DNA of 64,000 bases from Polaribacter atrinae (GTDB taxonomy: Bacteria; Bacteroidota; Bacteroidia; Flavobacteriales; Flavobacteriaceae), in contig NZ_CP150660.1 of the NCBI RefSeq assembly GCF_038023995.1, positions 3,098,501 to 3,162,500 of the forward strand, in the 5' to 3' direction. Of the stretch, positions 1 to 8,237 are shown one piece after another (position 1 is the first letter of the stretch; each line of letters starts with the position of its first letter). The notes under the pieces were generated by a model. The model was not told where the DNA came from. It did no database searches and saw nothing but the letters and a program-made list of their open reading frames with translations. A program made the translations under genes and the position numbers.

Positions 1-1248
1 TGGAATGAGTTGGTTGCTATTTTAGACGAGAAGTCTGAAGGAGATATTAAAAAATGGTCTGATGTTTGGGTAAATTCATCCGGAAGAGCTATTTTTTATG
101 AAGAAGTGGAGTTGAACGAAAAAGGAAACGTAACTAAATTTATCATTCATCAAAAAGCAGAAGACGGTTCTGATAAAGTATGGACACAATCTTTTAAAAT
201 TAAATTGATTGATAAAAGAGGATATGAGAAGATCATCAACATCAAAAATATGGGGAAATCTTTTGACATAACACCCGCAGTAAAAGATTTTAAACCAGGT
301 CTGGTTCTATACAATACAAACGGATTTGGTTATGGTGTATTTCCTATTTATAAAAAAGAGATTGGTACTTATAAAGTGGTTAAAGATGCTGTTTCTAGAG
401 GATCTCAATTTATTAATTTATATGAAAATATGCTCATTGGTGAAGTTACTCCATTAGAAATGTATCAAATTTATTTGGATGCCATTCAAGTTGAGAAAAA
501 TGAACTAATCATAAGTTATTTGTCAGGTAGAATTCAGACTATTTTCTGGAGCTTCTTAACAGAAGAGCAACAACAAGATGTTCAGAATAAAACAGAACAT
601 CAGATATATAAGCTATTAGAAAAAGAATTGCCAAAGAATATTAAGAAAACATTGTTTAAGTTGTATCAAGAAATTGCTATTTCAGAAGAAGGAAAAGAAA
701 ATTTATATGAAATTTGGCAAGAAAATAAACGTATCAAAAACGTACTCTTAAATGAGGATGATTTTACTTCCTTAGCTATAAAATTAGCCATTTTTAAGCA
801 TCCTAAATCATCTGATATTTTAGATCAGCAACAAGCCAAAATAACCAATAATGATAGATTAGAACGGTTTAATTGGTTAATGCCTTCTCTTTCTGATAAT
901 GAAAATGTAAGAGATGATTTTATGAGATCACTTTTACAAAAAGAGAACAGGGAAAAGGAATCTTGGGTAGAAGCTGCATTGAGAAATATACATCATCCAT
1001 TGAGGCAAAAAGCAGGAACAAAATATTTAAACTCCATTTTAAATGCATTAGAAGAAGTGCAGTTAACTGGAGATATTTTCTTTCCAAAAGGATGGTTATC
1101 GAACTCAATTGGTCAATATTCTTCACGGGAAGCAAATGATATTTTAAACCAATTTTTAGTAGAAAACCCTGATTATAATCCTATTTTATTGAAAAAGTTA
1201 TTACAAACTACAGATAATTTAACAAGAGCTCAAAATATTAAAAAATAA
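1..1248 (+). CDS. M1 family aminopeptidase, C-terminal part (cut by window edge)
   Basis: The frame is open from the first base, so this is the 3' part of a longer gene; about 415 residues are visible and the TTG at base 10 is not a real start. The visible text around residues 14-35 (KKWSDVWVNSSGR) resembles the segment after the catalytic domain in Bacteroidota M1 zinc aminopeptidases, followed by a beta-rich stretch and a long helical region like an ERAP1-type C-terminal domain. The HExxH zinc site would lie upstream and cannot be seen. The family removes N-terminal amino acids from peptides. The stop is one base before the start of the DUF58 gene, so the two are probably cotranscribed. Family assignment rests on the C-terminal pattern only. 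Confidence 0.6.
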   Translation, partial: WNELVAILDEKSEGDIKKWSDVWVNSSGRAIFYEEVELNEKGNVTKFIIHQKAEDGSDKVWTQSFKIKLIDKRGYEKIINIKNMGKSFDITPAVKDFKPGLVLYNTNGFGYGVFPIYKKEIGTYKVVKDAVSRGSQFINLYENMLIGEVTPLEMYQIYLDAIQVEKNELIISYLSGRIQTIFWSFLTEEQQQDVQNKTEHQIYKLLEKELPKNIKKTLFKLYQEIAISEEGKENLYEIWQENKRIKNVLLNEDDFTSLAIKLAIFKHPKSSDILDQQQAKITNNDRLERFNWLMPSLSDNENVRDDFMRSLLQKENREKESWVEAALRNIHHPLRQKAGTKYLNSILNALEEVQLTGDIFFPKGWLSNSIGQYSSREANDILNQFLVENPDYNPILLKKLLQTTDNLTRAQNIKK

Positions 1249-1249
1249 G

Positions 1250-2167
1250 ATGAATTTATCTGAAGTTACATCAGAAATAAAAAACTTAGACCTACTTGCT
1301 AAACAAGTGGTAGAAGGTTTTATTACCGGAATTCATAAGAGTCCGTTTCACGGGTTTTCTGTAGAATTTTCTGAACATAAATTATATAACAAAGGAGAAA
1401 GTACACGGCATATAGATTGGAAATTGTTTGCAAAAACAGAAAAGTTGTATACTAAAAAGTATGAGGAAGAAACCAACCTAAGATGCCATATTATTATAGA
1501 TAATTCTGCTTCTATGCATTATCCTATTGTTGGGAAGCAAACGGTAGGGAATTTAAATAAAGTGGGGTTTTCTGCTGTAGCTGCGGCATCTTTAATGGAA
1601 ATTTTAAAAAGACAGCGAGATGCAGTGGGGTTAAGTATTTATGCCGATTCGTATGAATATTATGCACCTGAAAAGGGGAGTGAGCGTCATAGAAAGATGT
1701 TGTTACATCAATTAGAAGAATTAATGGTTTCTAATTCTAAATCGACTACAGAAACCTATAAATACTTACATGAAATTGCCGAGAAAATACATAGACGCTC
1801 TTTAATTTTTGTTTTTACAGATATGTTTCAAGCAAATAAAAACAATGAGGCACTTTTTGAAGCTTTAAAACATCTTAAATTTAATAAACATGAAGTTGTT
1901 TTGTTTCATACTTATGATGGTGAAACAGAATTTAACTTCAATTTTGACAATGTTCCAAAAAAGTTTGTAGATGTAGAAACTGGTGAGGAAATTAATTTAT
2001 ATGCAGAAAATGTTCGAGAAAAATATAAAGAATTGATTGAAGGTTATTTTAATGAGTTGAAAAGTAAATGCTTACAATATAAGATTGATTATGTACCGGT
2101 TGATATTCATAAAGCATACAATACCATTTTGACTTCTTATTTAACTAGTCGAAAAAAAAATAAATAA
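1250..2167 (+). CDS. DUF58 domain-containing protein
   Basis: A 305-residue cytoplasmic protein without membrane segments. The DUF58 signature is at about residues 35-65 (YNKGESTRHIDWKLFAKT), followed by a von Willebrand A-type fold whose metal-site motif DNSAS is at about residue 84 (DxSxS type). DUF58 proteins commonly sit beside MoxR AAA ATPases and vWA membrane proteins and are thought to help in protein assembly or stress; the exact role is unknown. No MoxR gene is visible here; it may lie upstream of the window or elsewhere. The ATG is one base after the stop of the peptidase gene. Its last codons lie inside the 193-bp unit that was tandemly duplicated with the tRNA gene. Confidence 0.85.
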   Translation: MNLSEVTSEIKNLDLLAKQVVEGFITGIHKSPFHGFSVEFSEHKLYNKGESTRHIDWKLFAKTEKLYTKKYEEETNLRCHIIIDNSASMHYPIVGKQTVGNLNKVGFSAVAAASLMEILKRQRDAVGLSIYADSYEYYAPEKGSERHRKMLLHQLEELMVSNSKSTTETYKYLHEIAEKIHRRSLIFVFTDMFQANKNNEALFEALKHLKFNKHEVVLFHTYDGETEFNFNFDNVPKKFVDVETGEEINLYAENVREKYKELIEGYFNELKSKCLQYKIDYVPVDIHKAYNTILTSYLTSRKKNK

Positions 2168-2183
2168 TTTTTCTTATTTTTTG

Positions 2184-2213
2184 TTGTGTATGTAAAAATA
2201 GATTGTATATTTG
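2184..2213 (+). promoter_or_regulatory. Promoter of tRNA-Asp copy 1
   Basis: TTG at 2184-2186 and TATATTTG at 2206-2213 are separated by exactly 19 bases, matching the Bacteroidota primary sigma consensus TTG-N19-TAnnTTTG. The tRNA starts 17 bases after the -7 element. Confidence 0.8.
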
Positions 2214-2230
2214 CAACCGCTTAAAGCAAC

Positions 2231-2304
2231 GGTCTGGTAGTTCAGCTGGTTAGAATACCTGCCTGTCACGCAGGGGGTCGCGGGTTCGAGTCCCGTCCAG
2301 ACCG
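2231..2304 (+). tRNA. tRNA-Asp (GTC), copy 1
   Basis: 74 nt with a 7-bp acceptor stem GGTCTGG/CCAGACC, discriminator G, D arm with AGCTGG, anticodon stem CCTGC/GCAGG around the loop CTGTCAC (anticodon GTC, Asp), and T arm GCGGG-TTCGAGT-CCCGT with one G-T pair. CCA is not encoded. Confidence 0.97.
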
Positions 2305-2306
2305 CG

Positions 2307-2337
2307 AAAAGCACTTCATTTATGAGGTGCTTTTTTT
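2307..2337 (+). terminator. Rho-independent terminator of tRNA-Asp copy 1
   Basis: Stem AAAAGCAC / GTGCTTTT extended by a T-G wobble and a TC/GA step, loop ATTTAT, followed by a run of T, two bases after the tRNA. Confidence 0.85.
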
Positions 2338-2407
2338 GTGCTTAAAATTTAGGTAGTACATATTTTGGTTGTTCTAAAAAAAAATAAATAATTTTTCTTA
2401 TTTTTTG

Positions 2408-2437
2408 TTGTGTATGTAAAAATAGATTGTATATTTG
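2408..2437 (+). promoter_or_regulatory. Promoter of tRNA-Asp copy 2
   Basis: Identical to the copy-1 promoter: TTG at 2408-2410 and TATATTTG at 2430-2437 with a 19-base spacer. Copy 2 therefore has its own promoter and should be transcribed on its own. Confidence 0.8.
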
Positions 2438-2454
2438 CAACCGCTTAAAGCAAC

Positions 2455-2528
2455 GGTCTGGTAGTTCAGCTGGTTAGAATACCTGCCTGTCACGCAGGGG
2501 GTCGCGGGTTCGAGTCCCGTCCAGACCG
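2455..2528 (+). tRNA. tRNA-Asp (GTC), copy 2
   Basis: Base-for-base identical to the tRNA at 2231-2304, with the same promoter and terminator. It is the product of the 193-bp tandem duplication. Confidence 0.97.
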
Positions 2529-2530
2529 CG

Positions 2531-2561
2531 AAAAGCACTTCATTTATGAGGTGCTTTTTTT
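2531..2561 (+). terminator. Rho-independent terminator of tRNA-Asp copy 2
   Basis: Same hairpin as after copy 1, with stem AAAAGCAC / GTGCTTTT and a T run. The 196 bases from 2569 to the next gene hold no gene that I can support apart from the terminator at 2708. Confidence 0.85.
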
Positions 2562-2707
2562 GTGCTTATAAGTTTCATTAGAATCTTAATAGTTTGCCAT
2601 GGTATTGCGCTTTAGGTTTTGAGAGAGTTTTGAGGTTATTAATTCCTTTTCGCTGTAGAAAAGTATTCTATAATATTTTTGATTCAATCAGCTTGCTGTA
2701 AAAACGT

Positions 2708-2738
2708 AAAAAGGCGCATTGTTAAATGCACCTTTTTT
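2708..2738 (-). terminator. Terminator downstream of the Crp/Fnr gene
   Basis: Inverted repeat with arms AAAAAGGCGCATT and AAATGCACCTTTTT (one mismatch) around a short loop. It has A and T runs on both sides, so it can act on either strand. It lies 27 bases after the stop of the minus-strand regulator gene. Confidence 0.7.
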
Positions 2739-2764
2739 ATATATGAAAATGAAATGCTCTTGCT

Positions 2765-3451
2765 TTAAAAACCTTGAGCAATTTTATCTAATTCAGCACT
2801 ATTCAATATTGAAATATCCTTTCCTTTAAACTCAATAATTTTTTTCTTTTTTAATTCAGATAACAAGCGAATTGCAGACTCTGTGGCTGTTCCTATAATG
2901 TTAGCAATATCTTCTCTAGAAAGGTGAATATCTATAGTGTTTTCTGTATTTGTACCAAATTTTTTATGCAGATTTAAAAGTGTTTCCGCTAAACGTTGTT
3001 TTACCGTTTTTTGCGCCATATCTACAATAACGTTATCAGCCTGTTTTAAAGTTTGTGCCATATCTTTAAGCACATCCATTGTAAAGTTTGGGTTTTTAGA
3101 TAAATCTTTTAAAATTTCTTCTTTAGGAATAAAACAGATTTCCATATCATTTAAAGCAACTGCTTTAAGGTTAGATGCTTCGTCAGAAATTAAACTTCTC
3201 TCTCCTAATAAATCTCCTTTAGTAACCAAACCAATAATTTGATTTCTACCATTTTCACTCATTTTAGAAATCTTGCAAACACCATCTTTTATGCAGAAAA
3301 TACCTTTTAATCGCTCTCCTTCCTCAAAAATAGCTTCTCCTTTTTTTATAATTTTAGATGTTTTACAGTTAGAGATCTTAACCAATTCTTCTTTAGTTAA
3401 GTGTTTTAAGGAATTAAATTGACGAATAATACATTGCTCACATTTACTCAT
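2765..3451 (-). CDS. Crp/Fnr family transcriptional regulator
   Basis: A 228-residue regulator from the ATG at 3451 (MSKCEQCIIRQF). A longer open frame reaches 3538, but its extra N-terminus has no family resemblance and would cover the divergent promoter region. Domains: N-terminal CxxC (CEQC), cyclic-nucleotide-type beta roll with GERSLIS at about residues 95-101, a long dimer helix, and a winged helix with SREDIANIIGTATESAIRLL as recognition region. Only the CxxC pair is obvious at the N-terminus, so a classical four-cysteine Fnr iron-sulphur sensor is not proven. It is divergent from ccoI, and palindromes of the Crp/Fnr kind lie between them and before ccoS. It is therefore the likely controller of the cbb3 genes and perhaps of itself (inference). 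Confidence 0.9.
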   Translation of the reverse strand: MSKCEQCIIRQFNSLKHLTKEELVKISNCKTSKIIKKGEAIFEEGERLKGIFCIKDGVCKISKMSENGRNQIIGLVTKGDLLGERSLISDEASNLKAVALNDMEICFIPKEEILKDLSKNPNFTMDVLKDMAQTLKQADNVIVDMAQKTVKQRLAETLLNLHKKFGTNTENTIDIHLSREDIANIIGTATESAIRLLSELKKKKIIEFKGKDISILNSAELDKIAQGF

Positions 3452-3486
3452 AATGACTAACGGTATTTGGATGTCAAATATATTAA

Positions 3487-3519
3487 AAATGTGATATATA
3501 TCATGTTCTAAAACATGAT
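3487..3519. promoter_or_regulatory. Crp/Fnr-type operator(s) between crp and ccoI
   Basis: Bases 3487-3507 read AATGTGA-N6-TCATGTT, an imperfect palindrome of the layout TGTGA-N6-TCACA known for Crp/Fnr proteins. Directly after, 3500-3519 form a perfect inverted repeat ATCATGTT-CTAA-AACATGAT, so three half sites lie in 33 bases. The centre of the first palindrome is about 31 bases upstream of the -7 element of ccoI, a place typical for an activator overlapping the -33 region. A palindrome of the same type occurs at 8166-8189. Binding is inferred. Confidence 0.6.
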
Positions 3520-3527
3520 TCTTATTG

Positions 3528-3535
3528 TAAATTTG
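3528..3535 (+). promoter_or_regulatory. -7 element of the ccoI promoter
   Basis: TAAATTTG matches TAnnTTTG and lies 20 bases before the ccoI ATG. The -33 position has only TTC, so the promoter looks weak without an activator, consistent with the Crp/Fnr-type site just upstream. Confidence 0.55.
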
Positions 3536-3555
3536 CAAAAGGCAAAAGAGTAAAT

Positions 3556-5931
3556 ATGAAATCTACACAATGTTATCACTGTGGTGATTCTTGTGATGAT
3601 AATTTAATAAAGTTTGATGAAAAAAGTTTTTGTTGCAATGGTTGTAAAACTGTTTATGAAATTTTTTCTGAAAATGATTTAACTTGTTATTACAATTTTC
3701 AAGACAATCCCGGAGCAATCCCAATAGAAATTCAAGGAAAATATGATTTTCTAGATACTGCAGAAATAGCGGAGAAATTATTGGATTTTAATGATGGGAA
3801 TACTCAAATTGCAACGCTGTATATACCACATATTCATTGTAGTTCTTGCATTTGGATATTAGAAAACTTACACAAACTAAATGATAAAATATCTTCGTCT
3901 CAAGTAGATTTTCCAAAGAAACAAGTAAGGGTTACTTTTAATTCTGATAAAATCACTTTAAAAGAAATTGTTCTTTTAATAAGTTCTATTGGGTACGAAC
4001 CTTATATAAGTTTAGATGATTATGAAGGTGGTAAAAAAGCAGTAGACAGAAGTTTAATTTATAAATTAGGAATTGCTGGTTTTGCTTTCGGAAACGTTAT
4101 GTTTCTTTCTTTTCCTGAGTATTTTGAAGTAGATGGTTTTTGGATTGAGAAATATAAAACGCTCTTTAGGTGGTTAATGTTTGCCTTTTCTTTACCGGTT
4201 GTTTTTTATGCGGGACAAGGTTATTTTGTTTCTGCTTACAAAGGGTTGCGATCAAAAATATTAAATATTGATGTTCCTATTGCACTAGGTATTTTTGTGT
4301 TATTTGTAAGGAGTACTGTAGAAATTATTTTCGATCTAGGAACTGGTTTTTTCGACAGTTTAACCGGATTGGTTTTCTTCCTTTTACTAGGGAAGTTTTT
4401 TCAGCAGAAAACATATAATTTCTTGTCTTTTGAGCGTGATTATAAATCTTATTTTCCTATTGCAGTTACGCGTATAACCTCTAAAGGAAAAGAAGAGAAC
4501 GTTGCTATTTATGATATAGAAAAAGGAGATAGGTTGCTTATTAGAAATCAAGAATTAATTCCTACAGACGGTATTCTTATTAACGGAACTGCAGACATCG
4601 ATTATAGTTTTGTTACAGGAGAAGCAGAGCCCGTTTCTAAGAAATCTGGAGACAAATTATTTGCCGGTGGTAAACAGCTTTCAGGAATCATAGAAATGGA
4701 AGTTTTGGCTTCTGTTTCTCAGAGTTACTTAACGCAATTATGGAGTAATGATGTATTTAATAAAGATAGTATATCACCTTTTAAAACCATTACAGATACG
4801 ATTAGTAAGAATTTTACAATATTAGTTTTACTGGTTGCTTTTCTATCAACCTTCTTTTGGTTGTTTTTTGATGCAAGTAAAGCGTTAAATGTATTTACTG
4901 CAGTTTTAATTATAGCTTGTCCTTGTGCAATTGCTTTAGCTGCTCCATTTACTTTAGGGAATATGCTACGTATTTTTGGTAAAGAAAAATTTTACTTAAA
5001 GAATGCAACGGTTGTAGAGCAGTTGGCGGCTATAGATTCTATTATTTTTGATAAAACAGGTACATTAACAACACATAAAGAAAATACTATTTCTTACGAT
5101 GGGATTCTGTTAAATGACCTAGAAAAAAGTATTTTAAAAAGTTCATTAAGGGCTTCTAATCATCCGTTAAGTAGAACATTGTATAACAGTTTAGGAGAAG
5201 TAGAAGTGCTCGCTATTTCCGATTTTAAAGAAATTGTAGGAAAAGGTATTGAAGTAAGTTGTAAAGATGTAAAATTAAAATTAGGCTCTTCTTCTTATGT
5301 GAAAAATACAGATGATTCCTCTGCTTTAGATACCTCTGTATATGTTAGTTTTAATGAGGTTTACAAAGGGAAATTTACTTTTAAAAACTCTTATAGAGAA
5401 GGGGTGAAGCCGTTATTCGAATCTTTAAAAAAGGGATATGACTTAGCTGTTGTTTCTGGAGATAATGAAGGTGAGAGAGTTTATTTAGAAGAAAACTTGC
5501 CAAAAGATACCAAGTTGTTATTCAATCAAAAACCAGAAGATAAATTAGATGTCGTTGCAGGTCTTCAGCAAAAAGATCAAAAAGTGATGATGATTGGAGA
5601 TGGTTTAAATGATGCTGGTGCTTTAGCAAAAAGTGATGTTGGTATTGCTTTATCAGAAAATATTAATGTGTTTTCTCCTGCTTGTGATGGGATTTTAGAT
5701 GCATCAAAATTCAATAAAATTGGTACGTACATTAAAGCATCAAAAAAAGCGATTAAAGTAATCAAGTACAGTTTTATGCTCTCTTTATGTTATAACGTAA
5801 TAGGCTTGTATTTTGCAGTAACAGGGCAATTAATACCTGTAATGGCAGCAATTCTAATGCCTTTGAGTTCTATAAGTATTGTGGTCTTTACAACAATCTC
5901 TACCAATTTAATTGGGAATAAAATAAAATAA
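3556..5931 (+). CDS. ccoI: cbb3 oxidase-associated copper-transporting P-type ATPase
   Basis: A 791-residue P1B-type ATPase (CcoI/FixI). N-terminal cysteine cluster CYHCGDSC (residues 5-12) and CCNGC (27-31), heavy-metal-associated domain with CSSC at about residue 95, then about eight membrane segments. Transmembrane metal site CPC at about residue 455, phosphorylation motif DKTGTLT at about 499, and GDGLNDA at about 681. In the known family it pumps copper across the inner membrane to load the binuclear centre of the cbb3 oxidase. It is the first gene rightward of the Crp/Fnr gene, and the structural cco genes start 2.3 kb further on, with deoD and hemN between. Confidence 0.93.
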   Translation: MKSTQCYHCGDSCDDNLIKFDEKSFCCNGCKTVYEIFSENDLTCYYNFQDNPGAIPIEIQGKYDFLDTAEIAEKLLDFNDGNTQIATLYIPHIHCSSCIWILENLHKLNDKISSSQVDFPKKQVRVTFNSDKITLKEIVLLISSIGYEPYISLDDYEGGKKAVDRSLIYKLGIAGFAFGNVMFLSFPEYFEVDGFWIEKYKTLFRWLMFAFSLPVVFYAGQGYFVSAYKGLRSKILNIDVPIALGIFVLFVRSTVEIIFDLGTGFFDSLTGLVFFLLLGKFFQQKTYNFLSFERDYKSYFPIAVTRITSKGKEENVAIYDIEKGDRLLIRNQELIPTDGILINGTADIDYSFVTGEAEPVSKKSGDKLFAGGKQLSGIIEMEVLASVSQSYLTQLWSNDVFNKDSISPFKTITDTISKNFTILVLLVAFLSTFFWLFFDASKALNVFTAVLIIACPCAIALAAPFTLGNMLRIFGKEKFYLKNATVVEQLAAIDSIIFDKTGTLTTHKENTISYDGILLNDLEKSILKSSLRASNHPLSRTLYNSLGEVEVLAISDFKEIVGKGIEVSCKDVKLKLGSSSYVKNTDDSSALDTSVYVSFNEVYKGKFTFKNSYREGVKPLFESLKKGYDLAVVSGDNEGERVYLEENLPKDTKLLFNQKPEDKLDVVAGLQQKDQKVMMIGDGLNDAGALAKSDVGIALSENINVFSPACDGILDASKFNKIGTYIKASKKAIKVIKYSFMLSLCYNVIGLYFAVTGQLIPVMAAILMPLSSISIVVFTTISTNLIGNKIK

Positions 5932-5995
5932 AGAAAGTAACCTCTTTTTTAGAAGGTGTAAATTGGAGTTTTTAACTCATTTAAAATAAATAATT

Positions 5996-6694
5996 ATGAG
6001 TGTTCATATCGAAGCAAAAAAAGGAGAAATAGCAGAAACAGTTTTGTTGCCTGGAGATCCTATGAGAGCCAAATGGATTGCAGATACTTTTTTAAAAGAT
6101 ATTAAGCAATATAATGATGTGAGAGGTATGTTAGGTTTTACGGGCACTTATAACGGTAAAGAAATATCTGTGCAAGGCACGGGAATGGGAATTCCGTCTA
6201 CCTTAATTTATTGTACAGAATTAATTACAGAATATGGAGTTAAAAATCTGGTTAGAGTAGGTTCTGCAGGTTCTTATCAAAAAGATATAAAAATTAGAGA
6301 CATTGTTTTAGCAATGGCAGCTTCTACCAATTCAGGATTAAATACCATCCGTTTTAACGGAGCAGATTATGCACCAACTGCAAGTTTTAAATTGTTTCAG
6401 AAAGCAATAGAAATTGCAAAAGAAAAAAAGATAACTGTAAAAGCAGGAGGAATTTTAAGTTCAGATGAATTTTACGCAGATGAATTTGATAGTTATAAAA
6501 AATGGGCAGAATATGGCGTTTTGTGTGTAGAAATGGAAACTGCCGGTTTGTATACCGTTGCAGCAAAACACAATGTAAACGCATTGTCTATTTTAACAAT
6601 ATCAGATAGTTTGGTAACCAAAGAAAGAACCACTGCAGAAGAAAGAGAACAAACGTTTAAAGAAATGATAGAAATTGCTTTAGAATTGGCGTAA
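5996..6694 (+). CDS. deoD: Purine-nucleoside phosphorylase
   Basis: A 232-residue protein with the low-molecular-mass hexameric phosphorylase pattern: [29 protein letters not shown] at the N-terminus, RVGSAGSY near residue 90, and VEMETAGLY near residue 180 for nucleoside binding. It splits purine nucleosides with phosphate into base and (deoxy)ribose 1-phosphate in the cytoplasm for salvage. Length matches the family. It sits inside the cbb3/heme locus with no obvious functional link, and a dispersed inverted repeat lies right after it. Confidence 0.93.
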   Translation: MSVHIEAKKGEIAETVLLPGDPMRAKWIADTFLKDIKQYNDVRGMLGFTGTYNGKEISVQGTGMGIPSTLIYCTELITEYGVKNLVRVGSAGSYQKDIKIRDIVLAMAASTNSGLNTIRFNGADYAPTASFKLFQKAIEIAKEKKITVKAGGILSSDEFYADEFDSYKKWAEYGVLCVEMETAGLYTVAAKHNVNALSILTISDSLVTKERTTAEEREQTFKEMIEIALELA

Positions 6695-6703
6695 GATAGT
6701 AAA

Positions 6704-6760
6704 TGTCTCCTCGAGCGCAGTCAAGAGGTTAATTAGGTCTCGACTGCGCTCGACCTGACA
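6704..6760. repeat. Dispersed inverted repeat, family A (copy 1)
   Basis: A 57-bp hairpin-forming element. The left arm (TCGAGCGCAGTCAAGA) pairs with the right arm (TCTCGACTGCGCTCGA) with one mismatch, and TGTC/GACA mark the ends. Nearly the same element is at 24163-24220, and one arm occurs inside the icmF gene at 60561-60587. It starts 10 bases after the deoD stop and ends 14 bases before hemN. Confidence 0.9.
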
Positions 6761-6774
6761 AAAAGTTAAACAAA

Positions 6775-8145
6775 ATGAAAAAATCATTAGTACAAAAATA
6801 TAACATTCCAGGACCAAGATACACTAGTTACCCAACGGTACCTTATTGGAACAAAGAAGGAATTGATAAACAAGATTGGATACACTCTTTTCAAAGGTCT
6901 TTTAAAGAAAGTAATTCATCCGAAGGAATCAGTATTTATATTCATTTGCCTTTTTGTGAGAGTTTATGTACGTTTTGCGCATGCCATAAACACATTACAA
7001 AACGTCATGAAGTGGAAGATGAATATATAGATACCGTTTTAAAAGAATGGAAATTATATGTCGCCTTGGTAGATGAAGTTCCTGTTGTTAAAGAATTGCA
7101 TTTAGGTGGCGGAACTCCAACTTTTTTCTCAAAAGAAAACCTAAAATATTTAATGGATGGTATTTTCGAAATTGCAAAAAGACATCCAGAAGCAGAGTTT
7201 AGTTTCGAAGGGCATCCTAATAATACCACTAAAGAACAATTGCAAACATTGTTTGATGAAGGCTATACAAGAGTAAGTTTTGGTGTGCAGGATTATAATG
7301 AAAAAGTACAAAAAGCAATTCATAGAGTGCAACCTTTTGAAGCTGTAGAACAAGTGACTAGATGGTCTAGAGAAATTGGGTACACTTCTGTAAGTCACGA
7401 TTTAATTTTTGGGCTTCCACATCAAACTAAAGAAAACGTCATTTACAGTATCAACAAAACAAAAGAATTACAACCAGACAGAATCTCATTTTATAGTTAC
7501 GCGCACGTGCCTTGGGTAAAAGGTGTTGGGCAAAGAGGTTTTAATGAAGATGATTTGCCGAAAGATGATGAAAAAAGAGCCTTGTATGAAATAGGAAAAG
7601 AACTTTTTGCAGAATTAGGCTATGTAGAGATTGGTATGGATCATTTTGCGTTAAAGACCGATAGTTTGTATAAAGCAACCATCAGCAAAACATTGCATAG
7701 AAATTTTATGGGCTATACAGCCAATAAAACAAAGTTAATGATTGGTTTAGGAATGTCTGCAATTTCAGATTCTTGGTATGCATTTGCACAAAATGTAAAG
7801 ACGGTAAAAGAATATCAGAAAATTGTAAATGAAGGAGAGATTCCTATTTTTAAAGGGCATTTATTATCCGAAGAAGATATCGTTATTAGAAAACATATTT
7901 TAAATATTATGTGTCATTTTTCCACTTCGTGGGATGAAAAAACGATGAAAATCAATAAAATAGAAGAACATCTAGCATTATTAGAAGAAATGGAGCAAGA
8001 TGGATTGGTTAAAATTGATGTAAAATCAAAGTCATTATCTATTCCCGAAGAGGCAAGACCTTATGTTCGAAACATTTGTATGGCGTTTGATATACATTTG
8101 TTAAAAAATAAACCAAAAACACAGTTGTTTTCTATGACTATTTAA
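6775..8145 (+). CDS. hemN: Oxygen-independent coproporphyrinogen III oxidase
   Basis: A 456-residue radical SAM enzyme. The iron-sulphur motif CESLCTFCAC (C61, C65, C68, C70) is the CxxxCxxCxC form typical of HemN, and HLGGGTPTF at about 104-112 is the SAM-binding GGGTP motif. The C-terminal HemN domain is present. It converts coproporphyrinogen III to protoporphyrinogen IX without oxygen. Its place between ccoI and ccoS fits heme supply for the cbb3 oxidase at low oxygen. No promoter was clear; the repeat at 6704 lies in the gap to deoD. Confidence 0.93.
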   Translation: MKKSLVQKYNIPGPRYTSYPTVPYWNKEGIDKQDWIHSFQRSFKESNSSEGISIYIHLPFCESLCTFCACHKHITKRHEVEDEYIDTVLKEWKLYVALVDEVPVVKELHLGGGTPTFFSKENLKYLMDGIFEIAKRHPEAEFSFEGHPNNTTKEQLQTLFDEGYTRVSFGVQDYNEKVQKAIHRVQPFEAVEQVTRWSREIGYTSVSHDLIFGLPHQTKENVIYSINKTKELQPDRISFYSYAHVPWVKGVGQRGFNEDDLPKDDEKRALYEIGKELFAELGYVEIGMDHFALKTDSLYKATISKTLHRNFMGYTANKTKLMIGLGMSAISDSWYAFAQNVKTVKEYQKIVNEGEIPIFKGHLLSEEDIVIRKHILNIMCHFSTSWDEKTMKINKIEEHLALLEEMEQDGLVKIDVKSKSLSIPEEARPYVRNICMAFDIHLLKNKPKTQLFSMTI

Positions 8146-8165
8146 CAAAAAATTAAGATATTTGA

Positions 8166-8189
8166 AAAACATGATATTTGTCATGTTTT
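8166..8189. promoter_or_regulatory. Crp/Fnr-type palindrome upstream of ccoS
   Basis: Perfect 9-bp arms AAAACATGA and TCATGTTTT with the six-base spacer TATTTG. It has the same half site and spacing as the element between crp and ccoI (AACATGA-N6-TCATGTT). Its centre is about 30 bases before the -7 element at 8207, again covering the -33 region as expected for a class II activator site. Binding of the Crp/Fnr protein encoded at 2765-3451 is inferred. Confidence 0.7.
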
Positions 8190-8206
8190 AAGAAACTGAC
8201 CAATAC

Positions 8207-8214
8207 TATTTTTG
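8207..8214 (+). promoter_or_regulatory. -7 element of the cco structural operon
   Basis: TATTTTTG matches TAnnTTTG, 24 bases before the ccoS ATG. No good TTG lies 19 bases upstream; the palindrome 8166-8189 occupies that place. Confidence 0.55.
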
Positions 8215-8237
8215 ACAAATCAATTATCAGGCAAGAT

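Larger units (their letters stand above)
2152..2568 (+). repeat. Tandem duplication: two identical 193-bp units, each with a tRNA-Asp gene
   Basis: Bases 2152-2344 and 2376-2568 are identical over 193 bp at an offset of 224. Each unit holds an A-rich start, a promoter, a tRNA-Asp and a terminator. In unit 1 the A-rich start is the last codons and stop of the DUF58 gene; in unit 2 the same bases no longer belong to a gene. This shows that the upstream copy is in the ancestral place and the downstream one arose by duplication. Thirty-one non-repeated bases (2345-2375) separate the units. Confidence 0.95.

Noticed and set aside
2152..2568. tRNA duplication as an integrative-element attachment site
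   Set aside because: The second copy includes promoter and terminator and no integrase or cargo lies between the copies; a simple tandem duplication explains it.
3452..3538. Longer N-terminus for the Crp/Fnr regulator
   Set aside because: The added residues cover the divergent promoter and operator and do not resemble the family, which begins with the CEQC segment.
8178..8237. Longer N-terminus for ccoS (start at 8178)
   Set aside because: It would start inside the palindrome and before the -7 element; the known CcoS family starts MSVIYLL.
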